A DNA stretch of 64,000 bases from Arcobacter sp. (GCA_024637195.1 JAGXFN010000002.1:1-64000); one strand, 5' to 3'. Shown: positions 45,092-54,939, counted from the stretch's first letter. Notes: generated from the sequence alone by a model not told the origin. Program-made: numbers and translations.

Positions 45092-46300
45092 ATGAAAAAA
45101 GTAATAGTCATAGGAGGCGGTTATGGTGGACTGCGTGCGGTGGAACACCTCTCTGGCATCGAAGGTCTGCACATCACCTTGATCGATAAACATCCTTACC
45201 ACTATCTTCAGACAGAAGCCTACGGTTATATCGCGGGACGTTTTGATCTGCACGGAGTGGCGATAGATCTTAAGAACTGGTGTCTGGGTTTTAAGAAATG
45301 GGTAGAGTTTGTCCATGATGAGGTAACCCTGTTAGATCTTGAAAACAAGACCGTGCATCTTTCACAGACAAAGCTTCATTACGACTATGCAATTATCGCC
45401 ATCGGAGCGGAGACGAACTTCTTCTCCTTCATCGAAGGGCTGAGAGAGAACAGTTTTGGAGTGAAGAAGCTGCGAAACGCCTTCAACTTCAGAACGGCCT
45501 TTGAACGACTTCTCTACAGTAAGGTAGAAGACCCCTTAGATAAAAACAAAGGCGTGCTCAACATCGCTATAGGCGGGGCAGGACTGAGCGGTGTCGAGAT
45601 CGCTGCGGAAATGGCCGATGTCATCAAAAAACACACGCAAAGTATCGGAGCATCGACTCAGGAGATCAAGATACACCTTATCGATGCAAGTGCGACTATC
45701 CTGCCGGGCATGAGCGATTACGTCGTCAGCCGGACATGTGAGCGACTTGAAGATCTTGGTATTGAGATTATGACGGATGCCTTTATCGAAAAGGTAGATG
45801 CATCCAGCATCTATTTCAAAGATGGGAGAGTCTTGGACTTCTACTTTATGATCTTTACGGGCGGGATAAAGGTCCCCTCTTTTGAGCTCTCGCGAGAGGT
45901 TAAGAAGAACAATATCAATCAGTTCCTTGTCGATCAATACATGCGTATCCCTGACGAACCGAGTGTTTTCGCTATCGGCGACTGCGTAGAGATACATGAC
46001 GCCCAAGGCCAAATACTGGCACCTACAGCACAAACAGCTGAACGAAGTGCCGAATATGCAGCACAATGTATCAAGCAGGAGCTTGAGCGCAAAGAGCTGA
46101 AGCCTTTTAATGCGTCTATCGACGGCGTCTTCGTCGCCTTGGGCGGTAAGTATGCAGTGGGCGAGATGTTTAAGATCATTAAGGTCAAAGGATACGCGGC
46201 GTATTTACTCAAGAAACTGATCACCTATACTTACTATATCGGGCTGAAACTACGAGTCAATACAGGCTTTAAAAAGCGTACAAAGACATTCGATGAATAA
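45092..46300 (+). CDS. NAD(P)/FAD oxidoreductase (NDH-2-like)
   Basis: 402 aa from the ATG at 45092 (MKKVIVIGGGYGGLRAVEHL); an in-frame ATG at 45080 adds four residues. Two nucleotide-binding folds are visible: FAD at 4-14 (VIGGGYGGLRA) and NAD(P) in IGGAGLSGVEIAAEM (about 160). FAIGDCVEI marks the second FAD contact. The C terminus (about 345-400) is the amphipathic membrane-contact part of NDH-2-type enzymes. A quinone-reducing NADH dehydrogenase or a sulfide:quinone oxidoreductase relative are both possible; the two catalytic cysteines of sulfide oxidation are not apparent. Confidence 0.8.
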   Translation: MKKVIVIGGGYGGLRAVEHLSGIEGLHITLIDKHPYHYLQTEAYGYIAGRFDLHGVAIDLKNWCLGFKKWVEFVHDEVTLLDLENKTVHLSQTKLHYDYAIIAIGAETNFFSFIEGLRENSFGVKKLRNAFNFRTAFERLLYSKVEDPLDKNKGVLNIAIGGAGLSGVEIAAEMADVIKKHTQSIGASTQEIKIHLIDASATILPGMSDYVVSRTCERLEDLGIEIMTDAFIEKVDASSIYFKDGRVLDFYFMIFTGGIKVPSFELSREVKKNNINQFLVDQYMRIPDEPSVFAIGDCVEIHDAQGQILAPTAQTAERSAEYAAQCIKQELERKELKPFNASIDGVFVALGGKYAVGEMFKIIKVKGYAAYLLKKLITYTYYIGLKLRVNTGFKKRTKTFDE

Positions 46301-46309
46301 AACTTTTTA

Positions 46310-46338
46310 CTCGTTCCCAAGCAAAGCATGGGAGCGAG
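46310..46338. terminator. Bidirectional terminator between NDH-2-like and SulP genes
   Basis: CTCGTTCCCA (46310-46319) pairs with TGGGAGCGAG (46329-46338), one G-U, nine-base loop. On the minus strand the stem is followed by GTAAAAAGTTT, and on the plus strand by AGAAAAGG. Both flanking genes end within 40 bases. Confidence 0.55.
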
Positions 46339-46377
46339 AGAAAAGGATGGATTCCGCGCTCTATACGGCCTCGGTGC

Positions 46378-47952
46378 CTAATGGCTCGGCAGGATGTTCT
46401 TGGGTGGAATGAAATTGATCATTTCGACTGTGATATTTTTAAGTTCCGCCTGCAGGGGATAATGGAATATAAACTCCACGACATCAAAGGCGATTGCTTT
46501 TGAGCGGGAGCAGTCGATGATGACATGGGAATTTTCCGGGATGTCTTTCAGGCGCTTGATGATGCTCGCTTTGTTGAAGAATGAGACCTCTTCGGCCAGT
46601 ACGATGTGGTGGACAACTCTCCCGTCACTGTTGGTTACCATATCTTTCATATAGTAGGAATTGCGGTAGCTGTGGTGGAGGGTGAAAAAGATACTGGCCA
46701 CAAGACCGAAGAGTACACCCGTGAGAAGATCGCTCACCAGCATCACAAGGATCGTCACGCTGAAGGGGATAAATTGCTCCCATCCGAGGCGGTACATCGA
46801 CTTGAACAATGATACCTGGGCCAGCTTGTAGCCGACAAGGATCAAGATGGCGGCCAGACTCGCCAAAGGAATCATGTTGAGCAGATTTGCGATGGCGATC
46901 ACACTGATCAGCAGAAGAAAGCCGTGCAGGATCGCTGAGAGCTTCGTTTTCGCACCAAAGGTGATGTTAGCAGAACTGCGGACAACGACCTGCGTGATAG
47001 GCAGCCCCCCGATGAGTCCCGAAATAAGATTACCCAGCCCCTGCGCTTTGAGCTCGCGGTTGGTAGGCGTCACCCGTTTATGCGGATCGAGCTTGTCGGT
47101 CGCCTCAACGCAGAGCAGGGTCTCAAGACTGGCCACAACGGCGATGACGGCAGCGATCTTGTAGACGTCAGGGTTGCTGAGCACAGAGAAGTCGGGAAAG
47201 GTGAACTGGCTGATAAACTCGGCCATCGTCGATGCGACAGGCAGGGAGACGATCTGCTCGGGATCGAGCGTCAGGCCAAAAAAGCCGTTCTGATAGAGAT
47301 AGTTCATTACAATGCCGAAAAATACGACGACGATCGGCCCCTGAAGAACCTGAAAGAAGCGGCTTTTTTTGAGCAGTACCTTGTCCCAGAATATCAGTAT
47401 CGCCAAAGAGACCAAGGCAATAAGAACCGCACCCGGCGTCAAATACTGCCAGGCGGTCATAATGGCCGAGAAGGTGTTCTCACCGTCGGCCTGAAAAAAG
47501 GATTCGTCTCCGGGATAGTCGGAGGTATAACCGAGCGCATGCGGGATCTGCTTGAGAATGATCAGGATACCGATACCGCTTAGCAGTCCGGTGATAACAG
47601 AGGTCGGGAAAAAGTAGGCGATAAATCCCGCCTTGGCATATCCCATCGCGATCTGCATCAGACCGGCGATCACCACGGCCGCGAGAAAAGCTTCCCACGA
47701 ACCCAGTGTAGCGATCGCACCAAAGACAACAACGGCCAGGCCGGCGGCAGGACCGCTGACCCCAAGACGCGAACCGCTCGCCATACCGACAACGATACCG
47801 CCGACAATACCGGCGATGACCCCGGAGAACAGAGGCGCACCCGATGCAAGTGCAATGCCAAGACATAGCGGCAGGGCCACAAAAAAGACGACGATACTCG
47901 CCGGCAGGTCACTCTTGATCTCTTTGAAAAGTGTGCTGTTAATCATCTGCAT
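46378..47952 (-). CDS. SulP family anion transporter, probable bicarbonate uptake
   Basis: 524 aa, about 11 membrane helices, then a C-terminal STAS domain (about 430-524). The family opening SDLPASIVVFFVALPLCLGIALASGAPLFSGVIAGIVGG and GGLPITQVVVRSSANI are present. SulP members carry sulfate, bicarbonate or related anions. Its gene begins three bases after the beta-carbonic anhydrase stop, so it most likely supplies bicarbonate for CO2 fixation, as in BicA-type systems; sulfate remains an alternative. The start could be at 47952 or the ATG six bases on. Confidence 0.88.
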   Translation of the reverse strand: MQMINSTLFKEIKSDLPASIVVFFVALPLCLGIALASGAPLFSGVIAGIVGGIVVGMASGSRLGVSGPAAGLAVVVFGAIATLGSWEAFLAAVVIAGLMQIAMGYAKAGFIAYFFPTSVITGLLSGIGILIILKQIPHALGYTSDYPGDESFFQADGENTFSAIMTAWQYLTPGAVLIALVSLAILIFWDKVLLKKSRFFQVLQGPIVVVFFGIVMNYLYQNGFFGLTLDPEQIVSLPVASTMAEFISQFTFPDFSVLSNPDVYKIAAVIAVVASLETLLCVEATDKLDPHKRVTPTNRELKAQGLGNLISGLIGGLPITQVVVRSSANITFGAKTKLSAILHGFLLLISVIAIANLLNMIPLASLAAILILVGYKLAQVSLFKSMYRLGWEQFIPFSVTILVMLVSDLLTGVLFGLVASIFFTLHHSYRNSYYMKDMVTNSDGRVVHHIVLAEEVSFFNKASIIKRLKDIPENSHVIIDCSRSKAIAFDVVEFIFHYPLQAELKNITVEMINFIPPKNILPSH

Positions 47953-47955
47953 CTT

Positions 47956-48600
47956 TTACTTGACCTCGCTTAGGGACTTGAATTCATACGCATCGGGGTC
48001 ATAATACTCGATATTCCCGCTTCCGATGTCATAGAGCCAGCCGTGGATATGCAGGGTTCCCTCCTCCACTTTTTGCTTGACATAGGGGTAGGTCAAAAGG
48101 TGCTCGATCTGGAAGACCACGGAGAGTTTTTCGGTGAGGCGCAGAAGCTCCTCTTTATCGCCGCTCTTACCTACGGCAAGAAGGGCGAGGGACTTTGCCT
48201 TGTTTCCTAAAGTCAGCCACTTTTTGGTATGGATAAAGGATTTTCCCTCGACCTCGGTGTAGAGCGAGGAGATCGCGCCGCAGTGGGTGTGGCCGCAGAT
48301 AATGATCTCGGAGACCTCCAGCGCGGTGACCGCGTACTCTATTCCTGCCGCCGTCGAGTGGTAATCCTCGTCCGGTTTGTAGGGAGCGACAAAATTGCCG
48401 ACATTTCTGAGCACGAAAAGCTCTCCCGGAGAGGTCTGGGTGATAAGGTTCGGCACCACCCGCGAGTCGGCACAACCTATAAATAGCGCTTTGGGATGCT
48501 GCCCCTTGTGGACAAGCTCCAACAACTCTTTTTCATATTTTTTGAAATAACTTTTTTTGAAGACTTCATTGCCTTCTATCAGTTCGCTCTGTTTTATCAT
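47956..48600 (-). CDS. Beta-class carbonic anhydrase
   Basis: 214 aa. It interconverts CO2 and bicarbonate. Zinc ligands are Cys43 in CADSRV (with Asp45), His104 and Cys107 in GHTHCGA, all as in the plant-type enzyme. It lies directly upstream of the SulP transporter gene with a three-base gap, so anion import and CO2 equilibration are co-expressed, which fits an autotroph using the reductive TCA cycle. Confidence 0.95.
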   Translation of the reverse strand: MIKQSELIEGNEVFKKSYFKKYEKELLELVHKGQHPKALFIGCADSRVVPNLITQTSPGELFVLRNVGNFVAPYKPDEDYHSTAAGIEYAVTALEVSEIIICGHTHCGAISSLYTEVEGKSFIHTKKWLTLGNKAKSLALLAVGKSGDKEELLRLTEKLSVVFQIEHLLTYPYVKQKVEEGTLHIHGWLYDIGSGNIEYYDPDAYEFKSLSEVK

Positions 48601-48668
48601 TTTTATCTGCCTTGAAAATAGTTTTTGTCACAGTTTTTGGTTTCTGTCATAACAGAAAGCCGGATGTT

Positions 48669-48962
48669 TTATGCGAAAAGACCAAGATCGGGTGGCTTGA
48701 GTAGAACAAATATTTTTTCATAGGGGTATCGGGTGAGGGTGTGGTGAGAAGATGTCGTCTTGAAAAATGAGGTGTATTTGAAACGGTTAAGATGCAAAGA
48801 GGGCGTATCATGGGGATCGCTTGAGCCGCTGCTGTCTGTCTGCTCAAGAGAAATTTCGACAGGCAAAGCTTCCGCAACTTCCATCTGGTTTGGAAAAAAA
48901 GAGCTATTAAGTGTTGATAAGCTTAGAAGAAGCCCTAATACAAATGTGGTCAAATATTTCAT
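48669..48962 (-). CDS. Small secreted protein of unknown function
   Basis: 97 aa. The N terminus (MKYLTTFVLGLLLSLSTLNSSFFP) is a plausible signal peptide. The rest is polar with a proline-rich end (SHHTLTRYPYEKIFVLLKPPDLGLFA). No domain recognised. Upstream signals are weak. It lies alone between carbonic anhydrase and the next minus-strand gene. It could be a true small exported protein or a chance frame. Confidence 0.45.
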   Translation of the reverse strand: MKYLTTFVLGLLLSLSTLNSSFFPNQMEVAEALPVEISLEQTDSSGSSDPHDTPSLHLNRFKYTSFFKTTSSHHTLTRYPYEKIFVLLKPPDLGLFA

Positions 48963-49073
48963 CGGGCGATTATGGTGCAGAGTTGTGGGGAAAAAATGGT
49001 GAAAATAAAAAAAACAAATAAAGAGGGTGCGGATACCGGACTGAGTATTCGCAGAGCCTCTACTATGCCGAGC

Positions 49074-49493
49074 TTAATCAGATGAGCTGGGTTCTATCTC
49101 TTTGGATCGGATAGTAAACTCACTCTCCGCCTCTCTGGCCATGTTCTGCGCCTCTTGGGCAGAGCGGTTCTTCCCGTCGTTCATGTAGCCGACAAGGCGG
49201 AGGTAGTAGCGTGCCTCGGAGGAGTCTAGGTCGCTTATCTTCGCGCCGTTGCACAAGAAGCGTTCACCTTCTTTAAGGTCGGCAAGCCCGGCGAGTATCA
49301 TCTTTTTTTTCACTTCGTCGATGCCGTTTTGAAGGGGAAGTTTTATCGCTTTTGCCATCATCTCTTCTTTGTATGTCTGTACGGCCTGGATTTGACGGGA
49401 GGCATCAGGCGTTAAGATGGTGTTCATAAAAATATCCGCCGCGCCATCTTCAAGGGAGATGATCCGGGTATTGGTAAAAACGCTTAAGGTCAT
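49074..49493 (-). CDS. Conserved-looking small protein, function unknown
   Basis: 139 aa, soluble and mostly helical, with no motif I recognise. Local features are an Asp-rich opening (SLEDGAADIFMNT), a helical middle with many Lys and Glu residues (GIDEVKKKMILAGLADLKEGERFLCNGAKISDLDSSEARYYLRLVGYMNDGKN), and a Ser-rich end. Codon use matches the neighbouring housekeeping genes, supporting that it is real. The next gene upstream ends 106 bases away. Confidence 0.55.
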   Translation of the reverse strand: MTLSVFTNTRIISLEDGAADIFMNTILTPDASRQIQAVQTYKEEMMAKAIKLPLQNGIDEVKKKMILAGLADLKEGERFLCNGAKISDLDSSEARYYLRLVGYMNDGKNRSAQEAQNMAREAESEFTIRSKEIEPSSSD

Positions 49494-49599
49494 GTTGGCT
49501 CTTTTGTTTTTGCAATGGTAACAAAAGGAGCATGAGAGGCTTCTTTAGAAAAAAGCATACGAAGTTTTTTAGAAAAGGAGATGTGGCTGCATAGTCAGC

Positions 49600-50676
49600 T
49601 TATTCGCCCGCCTCTCCCTCAACAATGGCCCACTGCACAAAGGGCATCATTTCGATCACGGCGTAGGGCAGACCGAGTTTCACCTCGGTACTCATCGTCA
49701 CCACCTCCACGCGCAAGACCCCATTCTCTATAATAAAGGCTTCAATGCTCTCTATCTTTTTGAAGAGAACATCTTCGTTAGAGAAGGGCATGGTCAAAAC
49801 GATGCGGTCCTCTTTGGGGATATAGAAGTCTATTCCCTCCGCGTAGTAGACCTCGGAGCCTCTTTTCAGTATCTCTAAAAAGACGAGGGTCTCAAAGAGG
49901 TGAGAGAAGTCTTTTTGAAGTGTCAGTGCATTTTTGATGTTGAAGTCCAGGGTATAGAGCTTTTTGGTGGCGCGGGCATGGTCGTACTTCTGCACCCAGT
50001 AGAGATAACCCTTCTCTATAAGTGTATAGAAGGTTTTGTAGAACATATCCTTGGAGAGTTTCTGCTGCTGCTTCAGCCGCTCGTACATCTGAAAAGCGGA
50101 GACTTTCTGGCCAAGAAGGCGTGCAGAATGGATCATGATCTGCAGCTCAAGCGGATTAAGGGAGAGCCTTAGAATATTTTGCAGCTGGCTTTGGCGGTTT
50201 TGCTGGGGCAGGTAGTAGAGCTCAGGGTAAGAGCCGGTCTGAAGGAAATGGGTGAAGGCAGTCTCGAGGGTGTCATAGCGCGTATCAAAGGCCAGGAACT
50301 CCTCAAAATCGAGATTGTATACCTGGAGATGTTCAAAGCCCTCTATCGCCAGCGGCTCCTCCGTAGAGAGAATGATCTGTGAGACATCAGGAAGCGCTAT
50401 CTCTTTCGTGTAGGCTTCCAGCACAAGGGTGTGGATCGCGTTCTCGCGGCAAAATTTTTCCAGTTCGAGTTTGACCGTCTCAAGGTCGATGCGCAGATCA
50501 TTGAGATCGATGTACAGATAGGCGGCAGTAGGCAAAGTAGAGAGATACTGTTTGATGATAGAGCTCTTCCCAGTCCGTGCGGCGCCTGTGACGATCGTAA
50601 AGGGATGGCTGATCTGGTATTTTCTATTAACAAGAACAGTCTTTTTTTCGGAGAGGTTATAAAGGGCATCAAGCAT
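49600..50676 (-). CDS. P-loop ATPase (AAA_14/DUF4143-like) with degenerate Walker B
   Basis: 358 aa from ATG at 50676, after AAAGG; the longer frame to 50718 lies upstream of a likely promoter. Walker A is GAARTGKSS (about 31-39). The usual aspartate-glutamate pair at the end of the second strand is replaced (LVLEAYTK), so hydrolysis may be weak. The middle and end have the helical and nuclease-like appendix seen in DUF4143 proteins (NLDFEEFLAF ... PLELQIMIHSARLLGQKVS ... LYTLDFNIKNAL). Role unknown; this group often belongs to mobile or defence-like accessory genes. The gene is divergent from the ribosomal operon. Confidence 0.6.
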   Translation of the reverse strand: MLDALYNLSEKKTVLVNRKYQISHPFTIVTGAARTGKSSIIKQYLSTLPTAAYLYIDLNDLRIDLETVKLELEKFCRENAIHTLVLEAYTKEIALPDVSQIILSTEEPLAIEGFEHLQVYNLDFEEFLAFDTRYDTLETAFTHFLQTGSYPELYYLPQQNRQSQLQNILRLSLNPLELQIMIHSARLLGQKVSAFQMYERLKQQQKLSKDMFYKTFYTLIEKGYLYWVQKYDHARATKKLYTLDFNIKNALTLQKDFSHLFETLVFLEILKRGSEVYYAEGIDFYIPKEDRIVLTMPFSNEDVLFKKIESIEAFIIENGVLRVEVVTMSTEVKLGLPYAVIEMMPFVQWAIVEGEAGE

Positions 50677-50717
50677 GGCCGGACCTTTGTCTTTAAAGTG
50701 CTGTGCACAGTATAGCA

Positions 50718-50839
50718 TTTCCTTTTAAAAAGGAACAAATAAAATAAGGTGGACAAAAAGAGGGGCAAAATTCCACCTGCCGTTTGTTTTAGCGGCAAAA
50801 ATGCATTTACCTGAGTACACTTTCCTTTTTAAAAGGAAA
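50718..50839. promoter_or_regulatory. Two quasi-palindromic operator-like sites
   Basis: TTTCCTTTTAAAAAGGAA (50718-50735) and TTTCCTTTTTAAAAGGAAA (50821-50839) are near-perfect palindromes, about 100 bases apart, in the gap between the ATPase gene and rpsJ. The first lies in the spacer of a possible minus-strand promoter (TATACT, 50714-50709). The second lies just upstream of a plus-strand TATAAT (50851-50856). A dimeric repressor site is inferred from symmetry and position only. Confidence 0.4.
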
Positions 50840-50878
50840 CATATTTTATCTATAATCGCCCGAAACCCTCTAAAACAC

Positions 50879-50907
50879 TTGACCTGCTAAGGGTAAGTGG
50901 CTATAAT
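50879..50907 (+). promoter_or_regulatory. Sigma-70 promoter of the S10 operon
   Basis: TTGACC (50879-50884), a 17-base spacer and TATAAT (50902-50907) make the best promoter in the window. Initiation near 50914 leaves a leader of about 70 bases before rpsJ. No strong leader structure was found, so I cannot point to an L4-type attenuator. Confidence 0.85.
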
Positions 50908-50984
50908 TTCCGTTCCAATTTGGGTTAGTTCTGCGTTTTTGCAATGCGGACCTGTGGAATTAACGAGTTCTTTAAAGGAAAATC

Positions 50985-51296
50985 ATGGAAAAAATTAGAC
51001 TAAAGCTTCGTGCTTATGATCACCGAGTACTGGATAGATCAGTTGCTTCAATTGTAGAAGCTGTAAAGCGTACTGGCGCTGAGATTCGTGGACCGATTCC
51101 AATCCCTACGAAAATCCGTAAATATACGGTTCTTAAGTCAGTTCACGTCAACAAGAAAGCACGTGAACAATTCGAAATTCGTTTGCATTCACGTCTTATT
51201 GACATCGTGTCTGCTACACCAGATACAGTTGACTCATTGATGAAGCTAGATCTTGCACCAGAAGTAGACGTAGAAGTACGTTCTATGGACAAGTAA
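50985..51296 (+). CDS. rpsJ: 30S ribosomal protein S10
   Basis: 103 aa, full length. It starts [20 protein letters not shown] and holds the conserved GPIPIPTK(I) and [11 protein letters not shown] segments. S10 packs in the 30S head and also partners NusB in antitermination. First gene of the operon, preceded by AAAGGAAA. A promoter lies at 50879. Confidence 0.98.
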   Translation: MEKIRLKLRAYDHRVLDRSVASIVEAVKRTGAEIRGPIPIPTKIRKYTVLKSVHVNKKAREQFEIRLHSRLIDIVSATPDTVDSLMKLDLAPEVDVEVRSMDK

Positions 51297-51305
51297 GGAT
51301 AGAAG

Positions 51306-51881
51306 ATGGAATATATTGTACAAAAAATAGGTATGAGTCGTACTATTACGGTTCCTTCAGTACCGGTCACTCTTCTTAAGCTGATAGAGACTAAGGTCTG
51401 TGAAGTCACTGACGGTACTGCTATCGTAGCATACGGTTCAGGCAAGAAGACAAACAAAGCAGTTGCTGGAAAGCAAAAGAAATACTCGATAGATGCTCAG
51501 TTTAACCGTTTCGCAACTATGCAGGTTACAAACACTGAAGCAGGAGATATTGATCTTTCCGCTCTAATCGAAGCCAAAGTTATTAAAACATCAATGACCA
51601 CTAAGGGTCATGGTTTTACCGGTGTTATGAAACGCTGGAACTTTGGTGGTGGTCCAGGGTCACACGGTCACCGTATGCACCGTACAGGTGGTTCAATCGG
51701 TAACTGTGAATGGCCAGGTCGTGTTCAAAAAGGACGCAAAATGGCTGGACAACACGGTAATGTAAAAGTTACTGTTAAAAACGAAGTACTTTCATTTGAT
51801 GCTGAAAACGGAGTCCTTGCAGTCAAGGGTTCGGTTGCAGGCGCAAATGGCGGTCTTGGTCGTGTAAAGGTTGTTAAATAA
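51306..51881 (+). CDS. rplC: 50S ribosomal protein L3
   Basis: 191 aa. The signature [11 protein letters not shown]-type stretch reads [20 protein letters not shown], followed by [14 protein letters not shown]3 is one of two proteins that start 50S assembly, near the peptidyl-transferase center. Nine bases after rpsJ; its stop overlaps the rplD start by one base. Confidence 0.98.
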   Translation: MEYIVQKIGMSRTITVPSVPVTLLKLIETKVCEVTDGTAIVAYGSGKKTNKAVAGKQKKYSIDAQFNRFATMQVTNTEAGDIDLSALIEAKVIKTSMTTKGHGFTGVMKRWNFGGGPGSHGHRMHRTGGSIGNCEWPGRVQKGRKMAGQHGNVKVTVKNEVLSFDAENGVLAVKGSVAGANGGLGRVKVVK

Positions 51882-52492
51882 TGAGCGCAATCGTACTTAA
51901 TGAAAAATTCGAAGAAGCTTCTAAAGTAGCTTTGCCGGAAAGTTACAAGGGTATTAATCCTCACAACGTTTGGTTATATGTTAAATCATTCCAAGCTGCT
52001 GTACGCTCAAATAGCGCACACACTAAAACGCGTAGTGAAGTAAGCGGCGGTGGTAAAAAACCATTCGCACAAAAAGGTGGTGGACGTGCTCGTGCCGGTT
52101 CACGTCGTTCACCAATATGGGTTGGCGGTGGAACTGTTTTCGGTCCTACAAACAACCGTAACTATGACCAGAAGATCAACAAAAAGCAGAAAAAAGTTGC
52201 CCTTAACTGTGCACTTAACGGTCTTGCAGAAAATGGAAAACTTTTCATAGTTGATTCTATTTCAGTTGAGTCTGGAAAAACTAAAGATGCTATGGCGATC
52301 TTCAACAAACTTGGACAGCGTGATGTACTTCTCGTTAAAGAGCTTATTGATGACAAAACATTTTTAGCATTTAGAAATGTTGATCAATCTTACCTTATTG
52401 AAGGTAATGAACTAAACGCTTATCTTGCGTCGACTTTCCGTTCTGTCGTTATAGAAAAAGCCGTTTGGGATAAATTAGTAGAGGGAGCTTAA
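51881..52492 (+). CDS. rplD: 50S ribosomal protein L4
   Basis: 203 aa. [29 protein letters not shown] is the long basic loop that reaches the exit tunnel. The ATG overlaps the rplC stop. In E. coli L4 also represses its own operon; no matching leader structure is seen here, so this cannot be inferred. Confidence 0.98.
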   Translation: MSAIVLNEKFEEASKVALPESYKGINPHNVWLYVKSFQAAVRSNSAHTKTRSEVSGGGKKPFAQKGGGRARAGSRRSPIWVGGGTVFGPTNNRNYDQKINKKQKKVALNCALNGLAENGKLFIVDSISVESGKTKDAMAIFNKLGQRDVLLVKELIDDKTFLAFRNVDQSYLIEGNELNAYLASTFRSVVIEKAVWDKLVEGA

Positions 52493-52493
52493 G

Positions 52494-52775
52494 ATGGCCG
52501 ATATTACAGATATCAAAGCAATTCTTTATACTGAAAAAACTTTAGGTCTTCAAGAAGCCGGTGTGATCGTTGTTCAGACATCACCTCGTATGACTAAAAA
52601 CGGTCTTAAAGAAGTTTTTCGTGAGTATTTCGGGATCAACACACTCCGTGTTAACTCTCTTAATCAAGCCGGAAAAGTAAAAAAATTCCGTGGCAAAACT
52701 GGTAAGCAGAACGATTTCAAAAAGTTCTACGTAAAATTACCAGAAGGCGCAGAAATTCAAAGTTTGGCGGTATAA
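52494..52775 (+). CDS. rplW: 50S ribosomal protein L23
   Basis: 93 aa. The conserved basic stretch is [31 protein letters not shown]23 lies at the tunnel exit and docks trigger factor and SRP. Starts one base after rplD. Confidence 0.97.
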   Translation: MADITDIKAILYTEKTLGLQEAGVIVVQTSPRMTKNGLKEVFREYFGINTLRVNSLNQAGKVKKFRGKTGKQNDFKKFYVKLPEGAEIQSLAV

Positions 52776-52776
52776 C

Positions 52777-53616
52777 ATGGCAATTAAAACATACAAACCG
52801 GTCACACCGAGTCGTCGTTTTTATACCAATGTTGACAGTGGCGATATCACTGCAAAAGCAAGCGTTCGTTCACTGTTGGTAAAAATTCCACAACACGCTG
52901 GCCGTAACAACAATGGTCGTATCACATCTCGTCACCGCCAAGCGGGAGCGAAAAAGATTTATCGTATTATCGATTTTAAACGTAACAAATTTGACATCCC
53001 TGGTACAGTGGCAGCGATCGAGTATGATCCATACCGTAACTGCCGTATTGCCTTGATCAACTATGCTGATGGTGAGAAGCGTTATATTCTTCAGCCAAAA
53101 AGTCTTGTTGTCGGTGATGTTGTTACTGCTGCTGAGTCAGGTCTTGATATCAAGCCGGGTAATGCAATGAAACTTATGAACATCCCGGTGGGTACATTGG
53201 TACACAACGTTGAGATGAAACCAGGAAAAGGCGGACAAATGGTCCGTACTGCCGGCGGTTCAGCTCAGATCATGGGCCGTGAAGGAAAATATGTCTCACT
53301 TCGTCTTCCATCTTCTGAGATGCGTAAGATCCTTGGTGAGTGTATGGCAACTGTCGGTTCTGTTGGTAATGAAGAGTTCGGTAACATCGTTATCGCCAAG
53401 GCTGGACGTTCTCGTCACCTTGGTATCCGTCCACAGACGCGTGGTTCTGCGATGAACCCGATTGACCACCCACACGGTGGTGGTGAAGGTAAAACTAACT
53501 CAGGCCGTCATCCAGTTACTCCATGGGGTAAACCGACTAAGGGCGCGAAGACTCGTCGTAAACAAGCTAGTGATAAACTTATTATCACTCGCCGTAAATC
53601 AAATCCTAAGAGGTAG
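52777..53616 (+). CDS. rplB: 50S ribosomal protein L2
   Basis: 279 aa, normal length. It begins [15 protein letters not shown], and the C-terminal catalytic-region motif [18 protein letters not shown] is intact, including the His of the PHGGGEGK loop near the peptidyl-transferase center. One base after rplW. Confidence 0.98.
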   Translation: MAIKTYKPVTPSRRFYTNVDSGDITAKASVRSLLVKIPQHAGRNNNGRITSRHRQAGAKKIYRIIDFKRNKFDIPGTVAAIEYDPYRNCRIALINYADGEKRYILQPKSLVVGDVVTAAESGLDIKPGNAMKLMNIPVGTLVHNVEMKPGKGGQMVRTAGGSAQIMGREGKYVSLRLPSSEMRKILGECMATVGSVGNEEFGNIVIAKAGRSRHLGIRPQTRGSAMNPIDHPHGGGEGKTNSGRHPVTPWGKPTKGAKTRRKQASDKLIITRRKSNPKR

Positions 53617-53619
53617 ATG

Positions 53620-53898
53620 ATGGCAAGATCAGTAAAAAAAGGTCCATTTGTTGACGATCACTTGATGAAAAAAGTGCTAGTTGCAAAAGAGACCAATAAT
53701 AACAAGCCGATTAAAACATGGTCACGTCGAAGTATGGTTCTGCCTGATATGGTAGGACTTACTTTCAATGTCCATAATGGTCGCCAATTTATTCCTGTAT
53801 ATGTTACAGAGAACCACATTGGTTATAAGTTTGGAGAATTTGCTCCAACGCGTACGTTCAAGGGCCATAAAGGTTCTGTACAGAAGAAGGTGGGATAA
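53620..53898 (+). CDS. rpsS: 30S ribosomal protein S19
   Basis: 92 aa from the second of two adjacent ATGs (53617 and 53620), which sits better behind AAGAGG. Family features [30 protein letters not shown] and GHKLGEF-type FKGHKG are present. S19 binds the 30S head with S13. The exact start is uncertain by one codon. Confidence 0.97.
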   Translation: MARSVKKGPFVDDHLMKKVLVAKETNNNKPIKTWSRRSMVLPDMVGLTFNVHNGRQFIPVYVTENHIGYKFGEFAPTRTFKGHKGSVQKKVG

Positions 53899-53900
53899 TC

Positions 53901-54218
53901 ATGGCTAGAGCATTATTGAAATTTATCCGTGTTTCACCGATCAAATCTCGTCTAATAGCGAGAGAAGTTCAGGGGATGAACGCTGAAGAGGCATTGGCCG
54001 CTTTGGAGTTCACTCCGAACAAAGCAGCGAAGATCATCTCTAAGGTTATTGCATCTGCAGTAGCTAACTCTGGCCAAGAGCCAGAAGATTGTGTGATCAC
54101 GTCGTGTCGTGTTGATAACGGTCCGGTACTTAAGCGTTTCCGTCCACGTGCTCGTGGTATGGCTTCAGGTATTCGTAAACCGACAGCACACATCTTAGTA
54201 GAAGTAGAGGGCAAATAA
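53901..54218 (+). CDS. rplV: 50S ribosomal protein L22
   Basis: 105 aa, slightly short but complete. [17 protein letters not shown] at the N terminus and the C-terminal tunnel hairpin [25 protein letters not shown] are present. L22 lines the exit tunnel; some macrolide resistance maps to this hairpin. Two bases after rpsS. Confidence 0.98.
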   Translation: MARALLKFIRVSPIKSRLIAREVQGMNAEEALAALEFTPNKAAKIISKVIASAVANSGQEPEDCVITSCRVDNGPVLKRFRPRARGMASGIRKPTAHILVEVEGK

Positions 54219-54220
54219 CT

Positions 54221-54937
54221 ATGGGTCATAAAGTAAATCCAATCGGACTTCGCCTGGGCATCAATAGAAATTGGGAAAGCCGTTGGTATCCTGATTTTAA
54301 AACTGCACCGGAGAGTCTTGGTGAAGATCACAAAATCCGTACGTTCTTGAAGAAAGAGCTTTACTATGCAGGTATCTCGAATATCATTATCGAGCGTACT
54401 GCAAAGCGCCTTCGTGTAACTCTGGTAGCTGCTCGTCCTGGTATCATCATCGGGAAAAAAGGCTCAGATATAGAGAAGATCAAAACACGTCTTCAAAACT
54501 TGATTGGCAAGCCAGTTGCGCTTAACATCAAAGAAGAGAAAAAAGCGATGATCTCCGGCCAGCTGGTCGCAGAAAACGTAGCGACTCAGATCGAGCGCCG
54601 TGTTGCTTTCCGCCGTGCAATGAAAAAAGTTATCCAAAATGCTCTTCGCGCTGGTGCCAAGGGTATCAAGATCTCTGTTTCTGGCCGTCTTAACGGTGCA
54701 GAAATGGCACGTACTGAATGGTATCTTGAGGGACGCGTTCCTCTTCATACTTTCCGCGCTAAGATCGACTACGGTTTTGCTGAGTCTCATACTACATACG
54801 GTTGTATCGGTGTTAAGGTATGGATTTTCAAAGGTGAGGTACTTACAAAAGGTGTCCCTGCTGAAGTAGCTGAAGAGAAGAAAGAGCAGCGTCCAAAACG
54901 TGCTCCAAAACGCGAAACTAGCGGAAAGGCTGAATAA
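54221..54937 (+). CDS. rpsC: 30S ribosomal protein S3
   Basis: 238 aa. [23 protein letters not shown], then the KH domain [13 protein letters not shown], and [12 protein letters not shown] in the C domain. S3 is at the mRNA entry of the 30S. The C-terminal tail is basic and low complexity, as usual. Two bases after rplV. Confidence 0.98.
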   Translation: MGHKVNPIGLRLGINRNWESRWYPDFKTAPESLGEDHKIRTFLKKELYYAGISNIIIERTAKRLRVTLVAARPGIIIGKKGSDIEKIKTRLQNLIGKPVALNIKEEKKAMISGQLVAENVATQIERRVAFRRAMKKVIQNALRAGAKGIKISVSGRLNGAEMARTEWYLEGRVPLHTFRAKIDYGFAESHTTYGCIGVKVWIFKGEVLTKGVPAEVAEEKKEQRPKRAPKRETSGKAE

Positions 54938-54939
54938 TC

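Noticed and set aside
50908-50984. L4-type attenuator in the S10 leader
   Set aside because: Only weak base pairing (around GGGTTAGTTCTGCG) was found; it does not resemble known leader structures.
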